A stretch of 64,000 nucleotides of DNA from Gymnorhina tibicen (GCA_013399875.1 VXAZ01007501.1:1030155-1094154), one strand, 5' to 3'. Numbered from the stretch's first letter, positions 39,138-52,900 are shown. Notes: generated from the letters alone by a model not told the origin. Numbers and translations are program-made.

Positions 39138-40769
39138 GATTGTAGAAAGATTTTTTTGAGGCCTGTATTTGAAATTTAGCAGCTGCATCAACTGCAAATG
39201 TCTACAAAATCTGTTCCTAACTTTAAAAAACTCCTGCAGAGCTTCTTGAAGCTGTCTGCATTTATGCCCAGTTCAGAGAAGAATTGTATAGTAGCAGCTG
39301 TATTTTCATGCATTACCTGAGTTCACCTCATGTATGTTTAATACGTAGAAAATGCTACCATTTTCCAGTTTTACTGCTACTTTTGTATTTTATACAGTTC
39401 ACAGGAAGAAACTGAAAGGATAGTGAAAGTGATGTTCCCAGTGACTGCAGGCAAGCCAACTAGTGTCACACAGTAAGTCTGAAATACCAGCCAGAACTCC
39501 AGAAACACAGTATTTTTCATGGTTTATCTGTCCATTTGGAGAGCTCACCGCTCCCCTCTTTAATCTCATGCTCTTAATACTGCAAAACCTAGGTACACAA
39601 TGGATTTGACATCTCTCTGGAAAACGGCATCCAAGACACAAGAACTAATGACTGGTTTTAAAGGTTCCAGTGTGATGATAGTTTTCAATGCATTTTCACC
39701 TTTGTATACCCCAAAGCCAGTGACACCCAGGTTAATCAATACCTTAAGATTTAATCAGAAAGTGTTAAGAAACAAGTTCTGTAGTGTGATACAGATAAGC
39801 AACAGCCTAATGATGGAGTGGAAAGCAGTGCTTCATAATGATTCAAGAAAATTCAAAGTTGGATAGGCAAGGCAGACAGAATGAGGCAGAGCAAAAGACC
39901 CATAAAGATCAGTAACTCATCTTTAATTCTGATTAGCTGCAAATGTTTAGCAATCAAGAATGGTTTAGCAGTAATCCTTATTTCTAAGTGGGAACTGGTG
40001 TTAACAGTCTATGGAAAATAACCTTTCTGGACCGCAGAGTCAGAGAGAGAAAAGCACCAGCATTCAGTCCTTTTTCACTCCTGTCTTTCCTATGTCCCCA
40101 GCACTGACAGCTCCCAAGGACCACCCTCTTTAAGAGAAAGTTATCCTGCCCTTTTGGTTACTCTTCTTAGCCCTCATGCTTTAGAAGGCAATCTGTTTTA
40201 ACATATAATTGAAAAAATCCAGCATGGTTTCTCTTTGTTAGCACTTACAAAAATGAAGGTTTTCTTGGATTGGTTTGTTTTTGAACAAAAAACAATTGCA
40301 ACTCAGACTTCTGGACAAAATGGGAAAACCAACCAAACATCATAAAAATGACACAACAAACACAGAGGAAGACTTAACATCTTACATATGTTAACCTCAT
40401 GACATAAAGTCTCATTGCTATGTCAGCCTGTGCAGCGCTATAGAGAGGAAGGTGTGAACTTCCTTTGCTTGATGGGTCTAGCACAAAAGCAAGTCAAGAT
40501 ATCAGTGGAGAAAACAGGAAGCAGATGGAGGCAGGGGGCTCTTGAATTATCCTTTGCTGCTTTTCATCCACCAGCATAGGCCAACATAATGAACAGCAAG
40601 TTAAATAATTGTTCAGCACTGAGGAAGAACTACAGAAACCATGGTAGCAGCAAAAAGAGGCTTAAGAGGGAATACCTCAATTAAACACAAGCATCCAAAG
40701 ACATAATCAGTAGACAAAACTATGCAACATCCCTCTGCACCCCTCGTGGGATATTGACACAATCAAATA
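39138..40769. other. Intron stretch between two CR1 relics
   Basis: No gene recognised. An 88-codon plus-strand open frame at 39600-39866 has no recognisable similarity. The two flanking plus-strand CR1 relics are separated by this 1.6 kb of apparently unique sequence. Confidence 0.55.
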
Positions 40770-41877
40770 CCTCTATAAAGTGCCTGTAGGCCAACGCACA
40801 CAGTATGGGAAACAAACAGGAGGAACTAGAGATCTGTGTGCAGTCACAGATCTAATTGTGATTATGGAGATGTAGTGGGATAGCTCCCATGACTGGAATG
40901 TTGTCATGAAGGGCTACACACTGTTTAGGAGAGACAGACATGGAAGGTGTGGTAGTGGAATTGCCCTCTATGAGTGAGGCAACACTTGGAATGTATTGAG
41001 CTCTGTCTTGGTGAGGATGATGAGTGAGTTGAGGGCTTACGAGTTTGGATAAAAGGACAGACTGGTAAGGGTGATGCTGTTGTGGGTGTTTGCTACAGGT
41101 CACCTGGGCAGGAGGAGGCGGAGGTTGATGAGGCCTTCTACAGGCAGCTCGAAGCAGCCTCAAAGTCACAGGCGCTGGTTCTTGTGCAGGACTTTTAACT
41201 ACCCTGACATCTACTGGAGAAACAACACAGTGAAGCACAAACAGTCCAGGATGTTCCTGGAAAGCCTTGATGACTAGTTCCTGACACAAGAAGTGGCGGA
41301 TCCTGCAAGGAATGGTGTGCTGCTTGACCTTATACTAATAAACATCTTCTTGTTAGAGATGTGAATGCTGGGCACAGCTTTGGCTGTAGTGACCATGAGA
41401 CTGTGTAGTTCAATGTGGGAAAGGAGGAAGCAGGGCAGTGAGTAAGACTGTAACTATGAACTTCAGAAGAGCTAACTTTAGCCTCTTCAGGGATCTTCTT
41501 CAAAGAATCCTTTGGGAATGAGGCCTGCAGGAAATAGAGGTCCAAGAAAGTGGGTTGATATTCAAAGATCACTTCCTTCAGTCTCAAGAATGTTGCATCC
41601 CAGTGAGAAAGAAATCAGGCCAGGGGGAAAGAAGCTTGTGGATGAACAAGGAACTCCTGTCATTACTCAAGTGTAAGCAGGAAATACAGATGAAATGGAA
41701 TCAGTGTCAGGACACTTGGAATGAATAGAGAGAGGTTGTCACAGTAAGTATAAATGAGATGAGGATAGTCAAGATCCATCTGGAATTAAGGCTCGCCAAG
41801 GCTGTCAAGGACAACAGGAAGGGCTTCTTCAGCCCCCTGTGGTCCCTTCCAACTTTACCCATTCTGTGGTTCTGTAA
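40770..41877 (+). mobile_element. CR1 LINE with the whole reverse-transcriptase region deleted
   Basis: A plus-strand CR1 ORF2 relic that starts near 40770 at the N-terminal edge of the endonuclease (translation fragments SMGNKQEELEICVQ and then SSHDWNVVMKGYTLFRR). It keeps the endonuclease block with the phosphohydrolase-type segment FNYPDIYWRNN at about 41194-41226, and continues through the linker to AVKDNRKGFF at about 41830. There it joins directly to the last 45 bp or so of the CR1 3' terminus (ggtcccttccaactttaccc, then attctgtggttctgtaatat). The entire reverse-transcriptase and C-terminal region is absent. Frameshifts and stops are present, so it codes for nothing now. A 145-codon antisense open frame over it (40852-41289 minus) is a shadow. 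It is antisense to TPK1. Confidence 0.9.
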
Positions 41878-43837
41878 TATGAACTTACCTCCAAAGGAAG
41901 ACACGTGTACAACAGTCCCATATTGCAAGATGTTCTTTTCCCAAAATATTATCACTAATTCCCATTCTAAAGGATTCTTCACAAAATTTAGTGTCACTAA
42001 GAATCAAGCCCAAAATACCAGTCAAATTCTTTATTTATATCTCTTGCATACAATAATCTCTCTACAATGAAAGGACTGCAGTTTTTTTGGTTTTGTTACA
42101 ACACAATTAGGTATCAGGGCTTTGAATAAAGTATAGTTTTAAAAGAAGGTTAAAACAGCATTAGGAAATGATTAGTATGTCAGTCGAGTCTGAGCAGACA
42201 GCTCTTTAATAACAACGGACAGAATATTTAAAGAAAAATACTTCAGAGAAGTAAATGGATATTCTTTCCAGCAGAATGATTTCTTTAAAGACAAAAATCC
42301 AAATTATGCACATCTTTTTTGTTTCAAAGGAACTGCTTTGAAGGTAAAATATACCTACCCAAAGCAATTAAGATGAGAAGGAGAAAGATAGAGGAAAAGA
42401 ATACTCCAAGGGCCAAGTATGTAAGACTGAAAGAACTATTAAGTCAAAGCATAATCATCCATTTTCCCCGAATTATATTTATTTAATACAAACCTAAAGG
42501 TGTGCAGAACAGATGAATGGGTTAGTAGAGAAGGTAAAGGAAAAGCTCTTAAATGTTATTCTTTGGAGAGCATCACCATTATCAAACAGAACTGTTTTCT
42601 GCAAGTCAATCTTGAATTCAAACAGACACCTGCTTAAGTTTTTCATGGCTCTTTTCATGTGAGCAACTAATAGAAAAGGAGAAATAGAATGTTATAGAAC
42701 ATAGTCTACAACAGTAGGGCTTCCCAGACTGCAGTCTCAGTTTTAGCAGTTGTAGAACTTCAGATAAACTTCTCACAGGTGACAAAGGAAGAAATTTTTA
42801 ATCTTTACTTTTAGACTACAGTCTTCCTCTCTAACTCTTGTCTTTATTCTGAAGGAGAGGAGGAAACTGAGCTTCCTCATGTTTCCATCATAAACTTTCC
42901 ACGAGATGAAAAGCAAACTATGTGTCAGATTTTGCTGTATGAATAAAACTGTTCTTAAGCTTGTAAGTTCTACCAGATGCCTTTCTCATTAATTTGCTCC
43001 AAGAGTCAGTTTTATCAATTTGCCTTTATGAAACTACTTATTTATGAATTCTTGCTCAAAACAACTCAAAATCCTAAAGACAAGCAAAAAGAATCCTTAG
43101 TAAGCTAAGTTTGCACAGTGTTCCATGGTTCCACTACACTACTACAAAAATAAGAAATCACCTGAATGAAGTATTTTGCATCACAACCCCAGCTCAACAC
43201 TTCTGGTACAGAAACCCGGGATGTTTTACAATTTTAAATGCCATTGCAGAAAAAAAGAACATATTCTTTCAGTCATATTTCCTCACCTAGTGTACACATT
43301 TATAGATAGTCTCTGTGCTTGTCTTTGGTCATTTATAATGCCCTGATGCTGACTGAGAAATAATTCAAAAAGAAGACTTCCTATTTCATTACCGACCTCA
43401 CTCCACTAAGTAAGCAGATTTCCTCTAAGGCCTCACATGAGAAATGAAGAGGACATACTTTGTTTCAGCTCGTGGTGACAGGCATCAGATGTTCCTCTAG
43501 GCAACCCTTGCTAGGGGCACAGCAAATTTTTTCAGAGGCCTAACTCTGATTGATGCACAAAATAAGATAGACTGAGAGCAGAGCTTTCAAGAGGAAAAAA
43601 GACCACTGGGCTTCAGGGAAAATGGTATTTCAGGCTACCTGTGTTTTTAAAAACTGTAGCTGGGAATAAAAATTTAAGATAAAGTGGAGAAAATATTATA
43701 CTACCTGCCACAATTCTTTAAAGTACCATGCACAGAGCAGGCAGCTACTTAAGTAACTGAACAGATCCTGTTCCTCCACATTTTACTTTCACTGAGAAAA
43801 GATGACTTCAATGACTTCAAGTGTATTGCTCACATAC
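41878..43837. other. Intron stretch next to the DGGANR exon donor
   Basis: A+T-rich intron with nothing recognised. The TPK1 donor site is at its right edge, 43837/43838. Confidence 0.6.
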
Positions 43838-43907
43838 CTTTCCTGGCTCCCTTCGGTGATGCGGTAGAGCCGATTGGCACCTCCATCAGCACAAGCTCTC
43901 AGGGCAG
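43838..43907 (-). CDS. TPK1: Thiamin pyrophosphokinase 1, internal coding exon with DGGANR motif
   Basis: A 70-bp TPK1 exon. On the minus strand the acceptor is ttctttcacttgcag|CT, a good polypyrimidine tract, and the donor is GGAAAG|gtatgtg. The reading is (G)CT GCC CTG ..., giving [20 protein letters not shown] and then SQE plus the first two bases of a serine codon completed by the exon at 14899-14971. This matches the vertebrate TPK1 stretch [26 protein letters not shown] lies in the N-terminal nucleotide-binding domain that forms part of the active site of this dimeric enzyme. It enters in phase 1 and leaves in phase 2. One notable difference is R in place of the usual D between LY and ITEG, a charge reversal outside the core motif. 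No disruption is seen. The preceding exon, encoding a segment like LVILNQPLD, was not found to the right. Confidence 0.97.
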
Positions 43908-46900
43908 CTGCAAGTGAAGAAAGAGAACATCAGTGCGTTTGCATTATAAACAAAAACCCACAACCAGTTGACGGTGCTGTGTAAACTTAATTGTTCGTAG
44001 TGGCATAGGGAATAAGCTTGAGATCTTGTATGGCTTTTAGCTTCCTGTACTTTACTGCTTTCTCTGTTTCTCTAAATAGAAATTTGAACTGTTTTTATCA
44101 GTGCCGATCTTCATCTGACTGTGCCACTGTACTTGCAAATAGCTTATTTCTATCTATCTGAACCTGCTTCCCAGCCAGCTTAAACTACAAGACAGGTAAA
44201 TATTCAAAACCTGAAAGGGCCCACCCTCCATCTATGGATGGATCCTCCACCTTGTCACAAGTGGGAACTTGCACTGGAAACACAACTATCTTCTCACCCA
44301 GGCAGAAATTTCCCTATGGCGGCTCTACAGCAACCTGCATAACAACTGGGGAAAAAAAAAATAACCAAGAGTTAATCATGACAATACCCCTTTTCTCTTT
44401 TTTCCCCTCCTATGACACAAAAATGGTAACTTTATTACAGTTCCTATATTGTTCCACAGACTGTTTGAATCTTCTGATATAAAGTAGGTGGCTTAGGTCT
44501 TAGCTTTAAATTTTGGACTATCCTGGTACAAAACCACAATAATTTTCAGTGCTTTCACCTAACTTGGGGACCACAAAGGGCATGTGCCACTAATTCCAGT
44601 TGATTTAAACAAGCAGAGACATGCTGTTCTCTTGTGATCCCTTTGTTTATATAGACTTAAGTCAGAAAAAAGAGACAAGTCCAACACTATTACTACAAAA
44701 TCAAACATAAATTGTTATATTTTATTCATAAGCTTTCCTATTAATCATCATTTAGCTAACACACAGCTCTTTCATGAGGGTTTTAAAACCTGATAAGCTA
44801 TTAAAGATTGAAAATGACCATCTTGTCTTAGCAGTCTTTATCAGTTTTGCTCTGAGATGCACAAGTTAGATAACTATAGCACACAAGATAAAAGAAGCTG
44901 TCACTTCCACACTAGGGCAGAGTGTTCCTTCCAGGCAAAGAGAGACTGACTGGTAATCATGAAAGAGCTGAAAGTCACAGGGCCAGGGGGGAAAAAGAGG
45001 AGAGACAAGTAAAAAAAGGTACAAACAATCAGATCAGGCACTTCTTGCTGCCGAGAATCCAATTTTCAGCTAAAGCTGCTTTCCTTTGGTGTTTATTTTT
45101 TCAGTCAGAACCACCCCTCAGCAACTATACAAACCTGTATCTTTCCTTTTGTCGTACATTAGGTGGGCAATCTGCCTCCCCCCATAGTTAGCCAGCCTAC
45201 ACAAATAGGGACAACAGAGTTCACCTCTATAGCTGCTCTCATCTTTAAGTCATTCTTTCTTATGTGGGTGCTGAACTCCCACCACAGGGAGCGTTTGTAA
45301 ATGAGTATCTACTGTGCAGTACCATGTGACCTTGGCTGAGGCTTTTTTGGGGGGGAAAAAAAAAAAGAAGTAAGCAGGACAACACAAAAGCTACCAATCA
45401 TCACAGGTAGCTTAGGGTACATCAACTTTTATTCCTTCAGGCTGAAGCCAAGAGCAGAGCAGGAGAACAAGCACTGTACTCCTCTGTATTGCTTCTAGCA
45501 CAGCTTCTGCTCCTGCTCTCTGCAGTACCCACTATGGCAAGCATTACTGCCCTCAGCCTTCTTGTACAGACCGTGCTCTTCTCTGTCTCCTTATACCACT
45601 TCACCCACTCCTTATAGCCTCCACCCAAACCCATATTAACAAGCCAAGGTCAAGCAGACTTGATCCTGACAGATCTTATTAGGTGAAGTAATTTCTAGAT
45701 TATTCTAGAAGCTTGCCAGCCGCTTACCGTGGGGATTCACTGTTCCAGGAGGCAAGCGCCTCATCCAGTCTGATGAATACAACATCACAAGACAAGAACA
45801 CCACTTTTTGCCTGCTGTGTTTGACTAGACGATTTTAACTTCTCCTTTCACTTGAGGTTACAGCTGAAAATGGATTGATATACTTCCTTTCACCTGGGCA
45901 TATTTGCTAAGTTCTCTCAGGGAGTTCAACTCACATAGAACACAGTAATGGCCCATTGCAAGAAGAGTGTGTAATACCTGTCCTTAAGTCAGCTATCCTG
46001 TCCACCAGCTTATTTAGCAGATACAAGGCACCTAAGTAAGGCCTAGGACCTAAGATACATAACCTGCCTAAAGGATGCTTCCCAGGCATTCCCAGATGGT
46101 CAAAGCTTTTTCCTTCTGAAAACAGTGAGTTTTCCATCTATTCTCCCACATTTAAAAAAAAAAAAGTAGCTTATAACTTTTAGGGGAAAAGAAAAAAAAG
46201 AGAATGGGATGAGATGCATAAAAAGAGATTCAAGTCTATTACGAGTCTCAATTACTTTAACACAGCCAGAGCCTTAACTATTGTAAATTCTCTCAATGGA
46301 CTTACCACAAGTGAAGCCTGGCCCAAGATCTCTTCATCTGATCTTACAATTTTAAAACAACATGACCAAAAAACCAAAACCAAACTAAGCAACACAAAAC
46401 AAATCAGTCTTCACTCACTCTGGTATATGTAAAAGTACTGAGATTCTCCCAAAGACAGGAAGGTGCCTAAGTAACAGATCTATGACACTTGGATGTTTTT
46501 CACACAGATATGGGGCTACTGTTTGATATTTCAAATCAAAATACTTGCCTTATATAGCTGCAATTTAAAGCTGTCCTCCACATATTTATTCTTATTTATA
46601 AGAAAAAAAAAAATTAAACTTCTGTAGCACTGTGAAGTTATTTAGAGAAATAATTTATGAGGTACTGATCCTTTACCAGCAAGTTAATAACTTACACTGA
46701 AATCAAACAAAACCCCAGCTGCATTAAGGAACTAGCGGGTAATTAACAGATTGGCTGGAGGCCAGTAAATCATAATATTTCTACAGCTATGAACTAAGCT
46801 TTGCTGGATAAAAAGTAATGATATATGTTAGCTGGAAGAATATGTATCATTATTATCTCAAAGTGTTTAAGGAGATAGTCAGCAATTCTAAGCTTACAGT

Positions 46901-49900
46901 TTGGATGGAAAATTCCCTATGAAAAGTAAAAGGAACTGATTTTATACAGTGCCTTTTATATTAGAAACAAAATTGCTTTACAAACAACTATTTGGCCAAG
47001 GTGCACCATGGCAACTGTGTAGGCAAATCTAACAGTCTCTAGGCACTTTGCAACAGCTCACAGGAAACCTCATTAATTATTTCAGCAGAAACTGAAAGAC
47101 CTGAACAAGATTTGGGCTTTGTTTTGCTTGTCTTGGCATCCTGAAAACAGAAACACCTTCAGAGAAATTTTCAATTTAAACAGATAAAAAACCAAAAAAT
47201 TAAAAGGTGGAAAGTGACACAGAGGGATGAAGTGCTAAGGGTCACAAATGGGTCAAAGGCAAGTTATCCTCCAGGGTGCCCAAAGTGGATGGTGGGGCTT
47301 ATAGAGTGAAGAATAACTTAAGTGGCCAGTCAGAACACCAAAGGCCTTGCTCTCACCATCTCTTCCAGCCCAAGGAGTACCATCACATTATTGGAGACCC
47401 CTCAAATTTGTCAGGTGGGCTGCACATGGAAGTACTCTCTAGGTTATCTATGTCAGAAAGAACTAAGTCACCAAAGACATTATCTAAGGGCCAGAGACTA
47501 TTAACCTGCCTCTGTGAATTGAGACATACTAAGGAATGGTTGTCTAGGCAGCTCACTGAGCTCTGGCAGGTCAGGAGGACCGACACCTCCAGAAAAAATG
47601 TTGTGACATGCAATTGGGACCTGTAGCTTTTTCAACCAGCACAAATGGAAGCAGAGGAGGCCTGTGCTTTTGGGCACCCAGCTCAGCTGCAGAGCCCGTT
47701 TCGTGCTTCTGTCATTAGAAGAGATGATGCCAAGAGGACAAGGACACAAGTGCACTGCACAAGTGCCCAGCATGCGAATCTGACCTCCTTGGCATTACCA
47801 CAAATTACCACCTTTCCAATCTGAATATTCTGTGTTAAGCTCCACTCCCCAGAAATAGCTCCATCTACCGAATTACCACCTTTTCTATCTGTTAGAGTCC
47901 CTTCTCATATAATTCCAGTGTCATTCAGTGAACCAGGGCATGGAGACACAATAAAAAATCAACTGTTTTATTGTGCAGAAGGGGGAACTCAATGCCACTG
48001 TCAGTAACTGCTTCCCAAGTTATTGGGAGCACCACAGTCCAGCAGTGCAGGGAAATTCCTGAAATTATGGCAGGCAGCTCTACCTATGACAAGGAAGAGT
48101 TACATAAAGAGCATGTTATCAAGCCATCACATCTAAGAGTTTCTCACAGGCAACGTGAATGAAGAAACAAAAGCCTTTCTGAGCAATGTCCTTCCTTTTA
48201 AATGGTGCATCTTCTGCTAGTAACCAGTGAAGTATTTCCCCTTGTGACTGAACTTGAGGCCAATTTTAGGCCTAATTATTAGTTTTTACAAAAATTACTC
48301 TAACACAACAAAAATATTGGAAACTATTTAGTTTACGTTTATATTTGCCCCTTTGGCAAGTATAAAATCTTACTGTGAGACAGGATACAAGCAGCATATC
48401 AAACACAAAAAGGAAGGTCTTGGCTGTGAGCTAAGTAGTTCTGATGCTTTTTGCAGAAAAGAGGCAAGTATATTATCGTATTCAATAGCCCTGCAAATTC
48501 AGGAGGGGCAAAAGACTCCACAAACAGATGCAACTCTTGCAGACTAAGATGAGTGCATAAAAAGGGAATACATTTATAAACAGTACCAATAGCTGGGAAA
48601 GAAAAGCATAACCTTATAATTCCTATTCTATTATTCCTTGCAATTAGCATTTAAAAAATATTCTTTTCCAAACAGATCTTGAAATCAATTCATGTTTTTT
48701 TGCTTAAATTCAAATTTGTGACAACTGTCCTTAAACTGCCTTAGTATAGCCCCTCTGTTCCTTTTCTAATTTTACACAACTTCTTCTAGGTGTGCAATCT
48801 GTTTCTTTCATTCATTTATTGATTCAGCAGCCTGGTAACCATAATTAACCTGCCAGCAAAATCTACGCATAAGAGAACTCTGCTTAATTAATGACTTGGA
48901 CTGCTGGTAGTAATACATACGTGAAATAAAAGGTAGATACGCAGAGAATTGCTTGGTTGGCTTGATACATAGGGCCAACACATTTTTGTCCCAGTATTAC
49001 TAAAAAAAAGCAGTTACCAACAACAAAATGCATAATCTGTATTTATGTGCTGTCTCATTTTCTCCTTTGTCCTGCAGAAACTGCAAAAATAAATTTAACA
49101 AACCCATGGCTTTGTACAGCTGCAGATTGCTAGCAAGAGGATCTAATCGCATCTCAAAATATTCCCTCCCACCCATGCGTTTCCACCTATGTTATCAGGA
49201 CTGTTTGCAACTGCTATTCCATATCAATTACAGGGCACCGCAGACATCCCTTTTCCGTCAGCTGCAGCTCTGTTTAGCAGATCACCTACCAGTCCATAAT
49301 AGTCTTCTGCTTTGTGGTTGGACACTGGTCTTGCTATGGAGCTTTTTAACTATTTAAAATAGGTCTATCCTTATGTTGCAAATGGGTGGTTTGGTTGCTT
49401 AAAGAAATACCATCAAAGACACTGGTGAAAGCAGGGTTTAACATGAATTTGTGAAAATACAACTTTATATAGTTTGATGACAACGTTCACTCTACTACTT
49501 ACTACAAAGATGAAAGCATACAAAGGAAGATCAAATTAGAAGCAATTTCAAATGATTTACACAGAAACTGGGAATGCTACAGGAGGTAAGGGTGCAAAGG
49601 ACATGGATTCGAAGACAAGGGTGCAAAAGGGCTTAGCAGCACTTAGTCATTGAGCAATGAATATTTGCAGAGCAGTTAGACAGGGTTCCCTACAACTATA
49701 ACAATGATTAACTATAGATTTGAGATGGTAACATTCATACTATAATCAATTCACATGCACACAGATAAAATGATGTGTACACCCCTTTGTATTTGTGCAA
49801 AGGTACCTATCATAAATTCCCCAATGGAATGCTCACATCAAATCCCTTTGTGTTTCCCAGCAGGCAAGGGCTGCACCTCGTGACATGTGGAGATGGGGTG

Positions 49901-52900
49901 GGGTGGGGGTATTAGCCCAGGCCTCATTGTTAGCAACAGTTCTTTGAGTATCGCAGACTTGAGGGCTTGCGAGCTCTGAGGTGTCGCACTCAGAGGGTTG
50001 CTATTCTAAAATTGTCTGTGTATCCAAGAAAGATCCACCACCTACAAATGTCTCATACCTAGACCATGACTTCTAAACTATCCATATCAAAGAACATAGG
50101 CACCCAGTAGTCCTGAGGCCACTGGATCACCAACACTGGAGCTGGCAGCCTGCTCCCATATGGACAGACTATGGATCTCAGATGTATAACGACTGTACTT
50201 TTGGTAAGGTAATTACATGTTTCCTGTAAAGCTGCTGTGCTTCTTTAATCACTCTGCTTTGAGCTGTAAACGTCATAGAGATCTCAGCCAAGCAGAGGCA
50301 GGATTCACTAAGCAATTAAATATGAGAAGACAAGGAAGAAACCAATGTGAGAATGAATTAGGAACACTACTCTTTTTTCAGTACATTGATTCAATATTGA
50401 GCTAAAGCCACACAGCTAACACTTCTCTGTAAAAAGTTCACACAAAAAAAAACCCCACAGGAAAATGAAACCATTTTTCTCACAAACAAAAACTACCACT
50501 GAATTTTAGCCAAAAATGTTACACAGTCACCAGAACAAAATCTTACTTTGTAAGACAATTCTAGGAAAACTTACATTTTAATGCTCAATTTGGGGGGGAA
50601 AGGAAAAGAAGGAACAGATCAACCCTTTAACAAATAAATTCCTAAGTACAAAACCCACAAATTCAAGCAAAAAACTTTGAGTACCAGTAAACATAGTAGC
50701 AGTAATATGCTGTCAGAGACAGAGGTAGGGGAGGCAACTGTATTTCACTAAAAGTGAGTTTCTGGACTGTCTTCAGGAGCACTTCCATGCAGAGTTCATT
50801 ACAATGCTTCATATTCAAGGCTGCTGGGTTTGGACTAATGTCTTGTCAGGAGTCAGATTTAATATTCCTACATAAGCCTCACTTAGGATATGACTTTGTC
50901 TTCTCTTTTCTGTCATTCTCCCATTCTGTCAAACCCAAGAGCTCTGGTACTCGCTGTGCTGCCTTACACCCATCACTGTAACAAGTTCCACAAGTGAAAC
51001 AGCCCTGTGCTGTGTCACAGAGAACATCAGGAGAACAGAGCTCAAACATAAACAAAGTACTTGCTGCCATCATTTCCATTAAAATCTAAGTGACCTTTTC
51101 GTGACAAGGCCACATGGCTTGATGCCACTGGGGGAAGAATCAGGAAGAAGTTTATTCTTTTTATTTTCTTGGGTGTTTTTGGTCTCTGTTTGAAAAATGG
51201 CAGCTAAAGCAATAATATAACATTTAATCAGCTTTTCTTTTTGCCCTGAGCACACATCTATTTACTAGGTAACAGTAAAACACATTGATTAGTGCACAGA
51301 CCAAAAAAAAGGAAGAATGTACTGAAGTGCGTAATATTAATCCTGACTTTTTTCCTGATAAACTACTTGTTTTGAATGTATTTAAAGAATAATTTGTCAA
51401 AGCTAGGATCCTCTGATGAAACAAAAGCAGGAAATCCTACCTGGGCCTTAAATCTGTATTTTCCACAGTGAGAAGGAAAACAAGCTCTCTACAGCCATAT
51501 ATTTGCACCTTGTTGAAGTCTGGTCTGATACCAGGAATTCCCCAGAGATGCCCAAGCCCTTCCTGTGGTGCCACACATTGGCCCCAGGGTTGGGTTGGAT
51601 TCTGGTTTGCAGACCTTGCCTCTGTCACCCCTGATTGCTGATGAAAGATCCACTGAGTCTCAAACATCAAACCCTTACAGACACAATGCTGCTGATCCTT
51701 CACACTACATCCCATCAGGTAGCCTTTTAAACAACTCCTGCTTTCATTGCTTTGCAAGTACAATGCACCTCACTAACAAAACTTTACTATAAGCTGTCTA
51801 CCAGGGCCCTATACCTACAAACACCAACATAGAAATGTAATTGAAGGTGAAGTAACTGCAGGAGTGTGCAGCTAGCTTTTTCTGCATCCATTACCTGGTT
51901 ATCAAGTGAAATGGAGAGGCTTCAACATTAATTTTATTATTGAAGTTTTAAAATCACATTGTTTAATAATTCAGTGTAACCTCCATTGACTTCAAACTTT
52001 GAATGCAACTTTTTATTTCTTCATTTCCTATTTTCAATTGCTGCAGCATTGGTTTCTGACAGAAGGAAAACAAACAGCTACAAACATGATGGAATACCCC
52101 AACTGCCTGCAATTTTTAATTGCTGGTCAGCGTTGCTATCAGACAAACTTTAGTAATAAGCTAACTCTATTCCTATATGGAAAAAAACCTGACTAAAAAA
52201 AAATAAACACCTTTATTAGCATTATACATCTACATTTGCACAAAGGATCAGACTGCAAAGAGAAAAAAAAAAACCAGCTTGTTTTTTTTGATCTGGCATT
52301 GCATCAGCAACAGACTTCATGAAATCACTGCTCCCTACCCCAGAATGAGAAGGATGTGGGGGCAGGCAGCGAGGCAATATTTGGAAAAGTGCGGTCAGCT
52401 GTGCTAAAACAGCAAAGAAGAAATAGTTTCCTACTGCTGCTGGCAACCAGCAACCAGCAACTCTATGTTCCATAGCCAGATCAGTGCTACTGTCTCTTCT
52501 GCTTCCACTCAACAAAATGCATTAATAATTCAAGCCAACCTCCAAGTGTAAGACAATGAGCATGATAAGTTCATATTCATGTCTATGATTAAATATTTTC
52601 AGCTAATGCATTTATATTTCAAATTTTGTTTGTCTAAATTGGATTTGCAGTAGCCAGCAACTCATAGAAAAATTAATCACACACTTATTTAAATTGCACA
52701 AAATATATTAATTCTCATGCTACTAAAACACACATCTTCTCTTAGAGCCCAAAAAAGATTTCCACACAAGCATTTTATATAATAGTCTAACAAAAACTTT
52801 TGTGTGCCAAGGAAATTTCAGAGCTCATAAAGTCAGAAACTCCAATTTTGTTAAAAGACAACTAGACTATTACAATGCATAAATTTCTGAATGAATCAAG

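Larger units (their letters stand above)
14972..43837 (-). other. TPK1: TPK1 intron between the two identified exons (28.9 kb)
   Basis: A phase-2 intron: the upstream exon ends ...GAA AG and the downstream exon begins C TTC, completing AGC (Ser). The donor is GGAAAG|gtatgtgag and the acceptor tcctttcag|C. It contains one solo LTR and three CR1 fragments, listed separately. A long intron here is in keeping with the very large TPK1 locus of other vertebrates. Confidence 0.92.

Noticed and set aside
40852..41289. 145-codon minus-strand open frame
   Set aside because: It is the antisense shadow of the plus-strand CR1 endonuclease relic.
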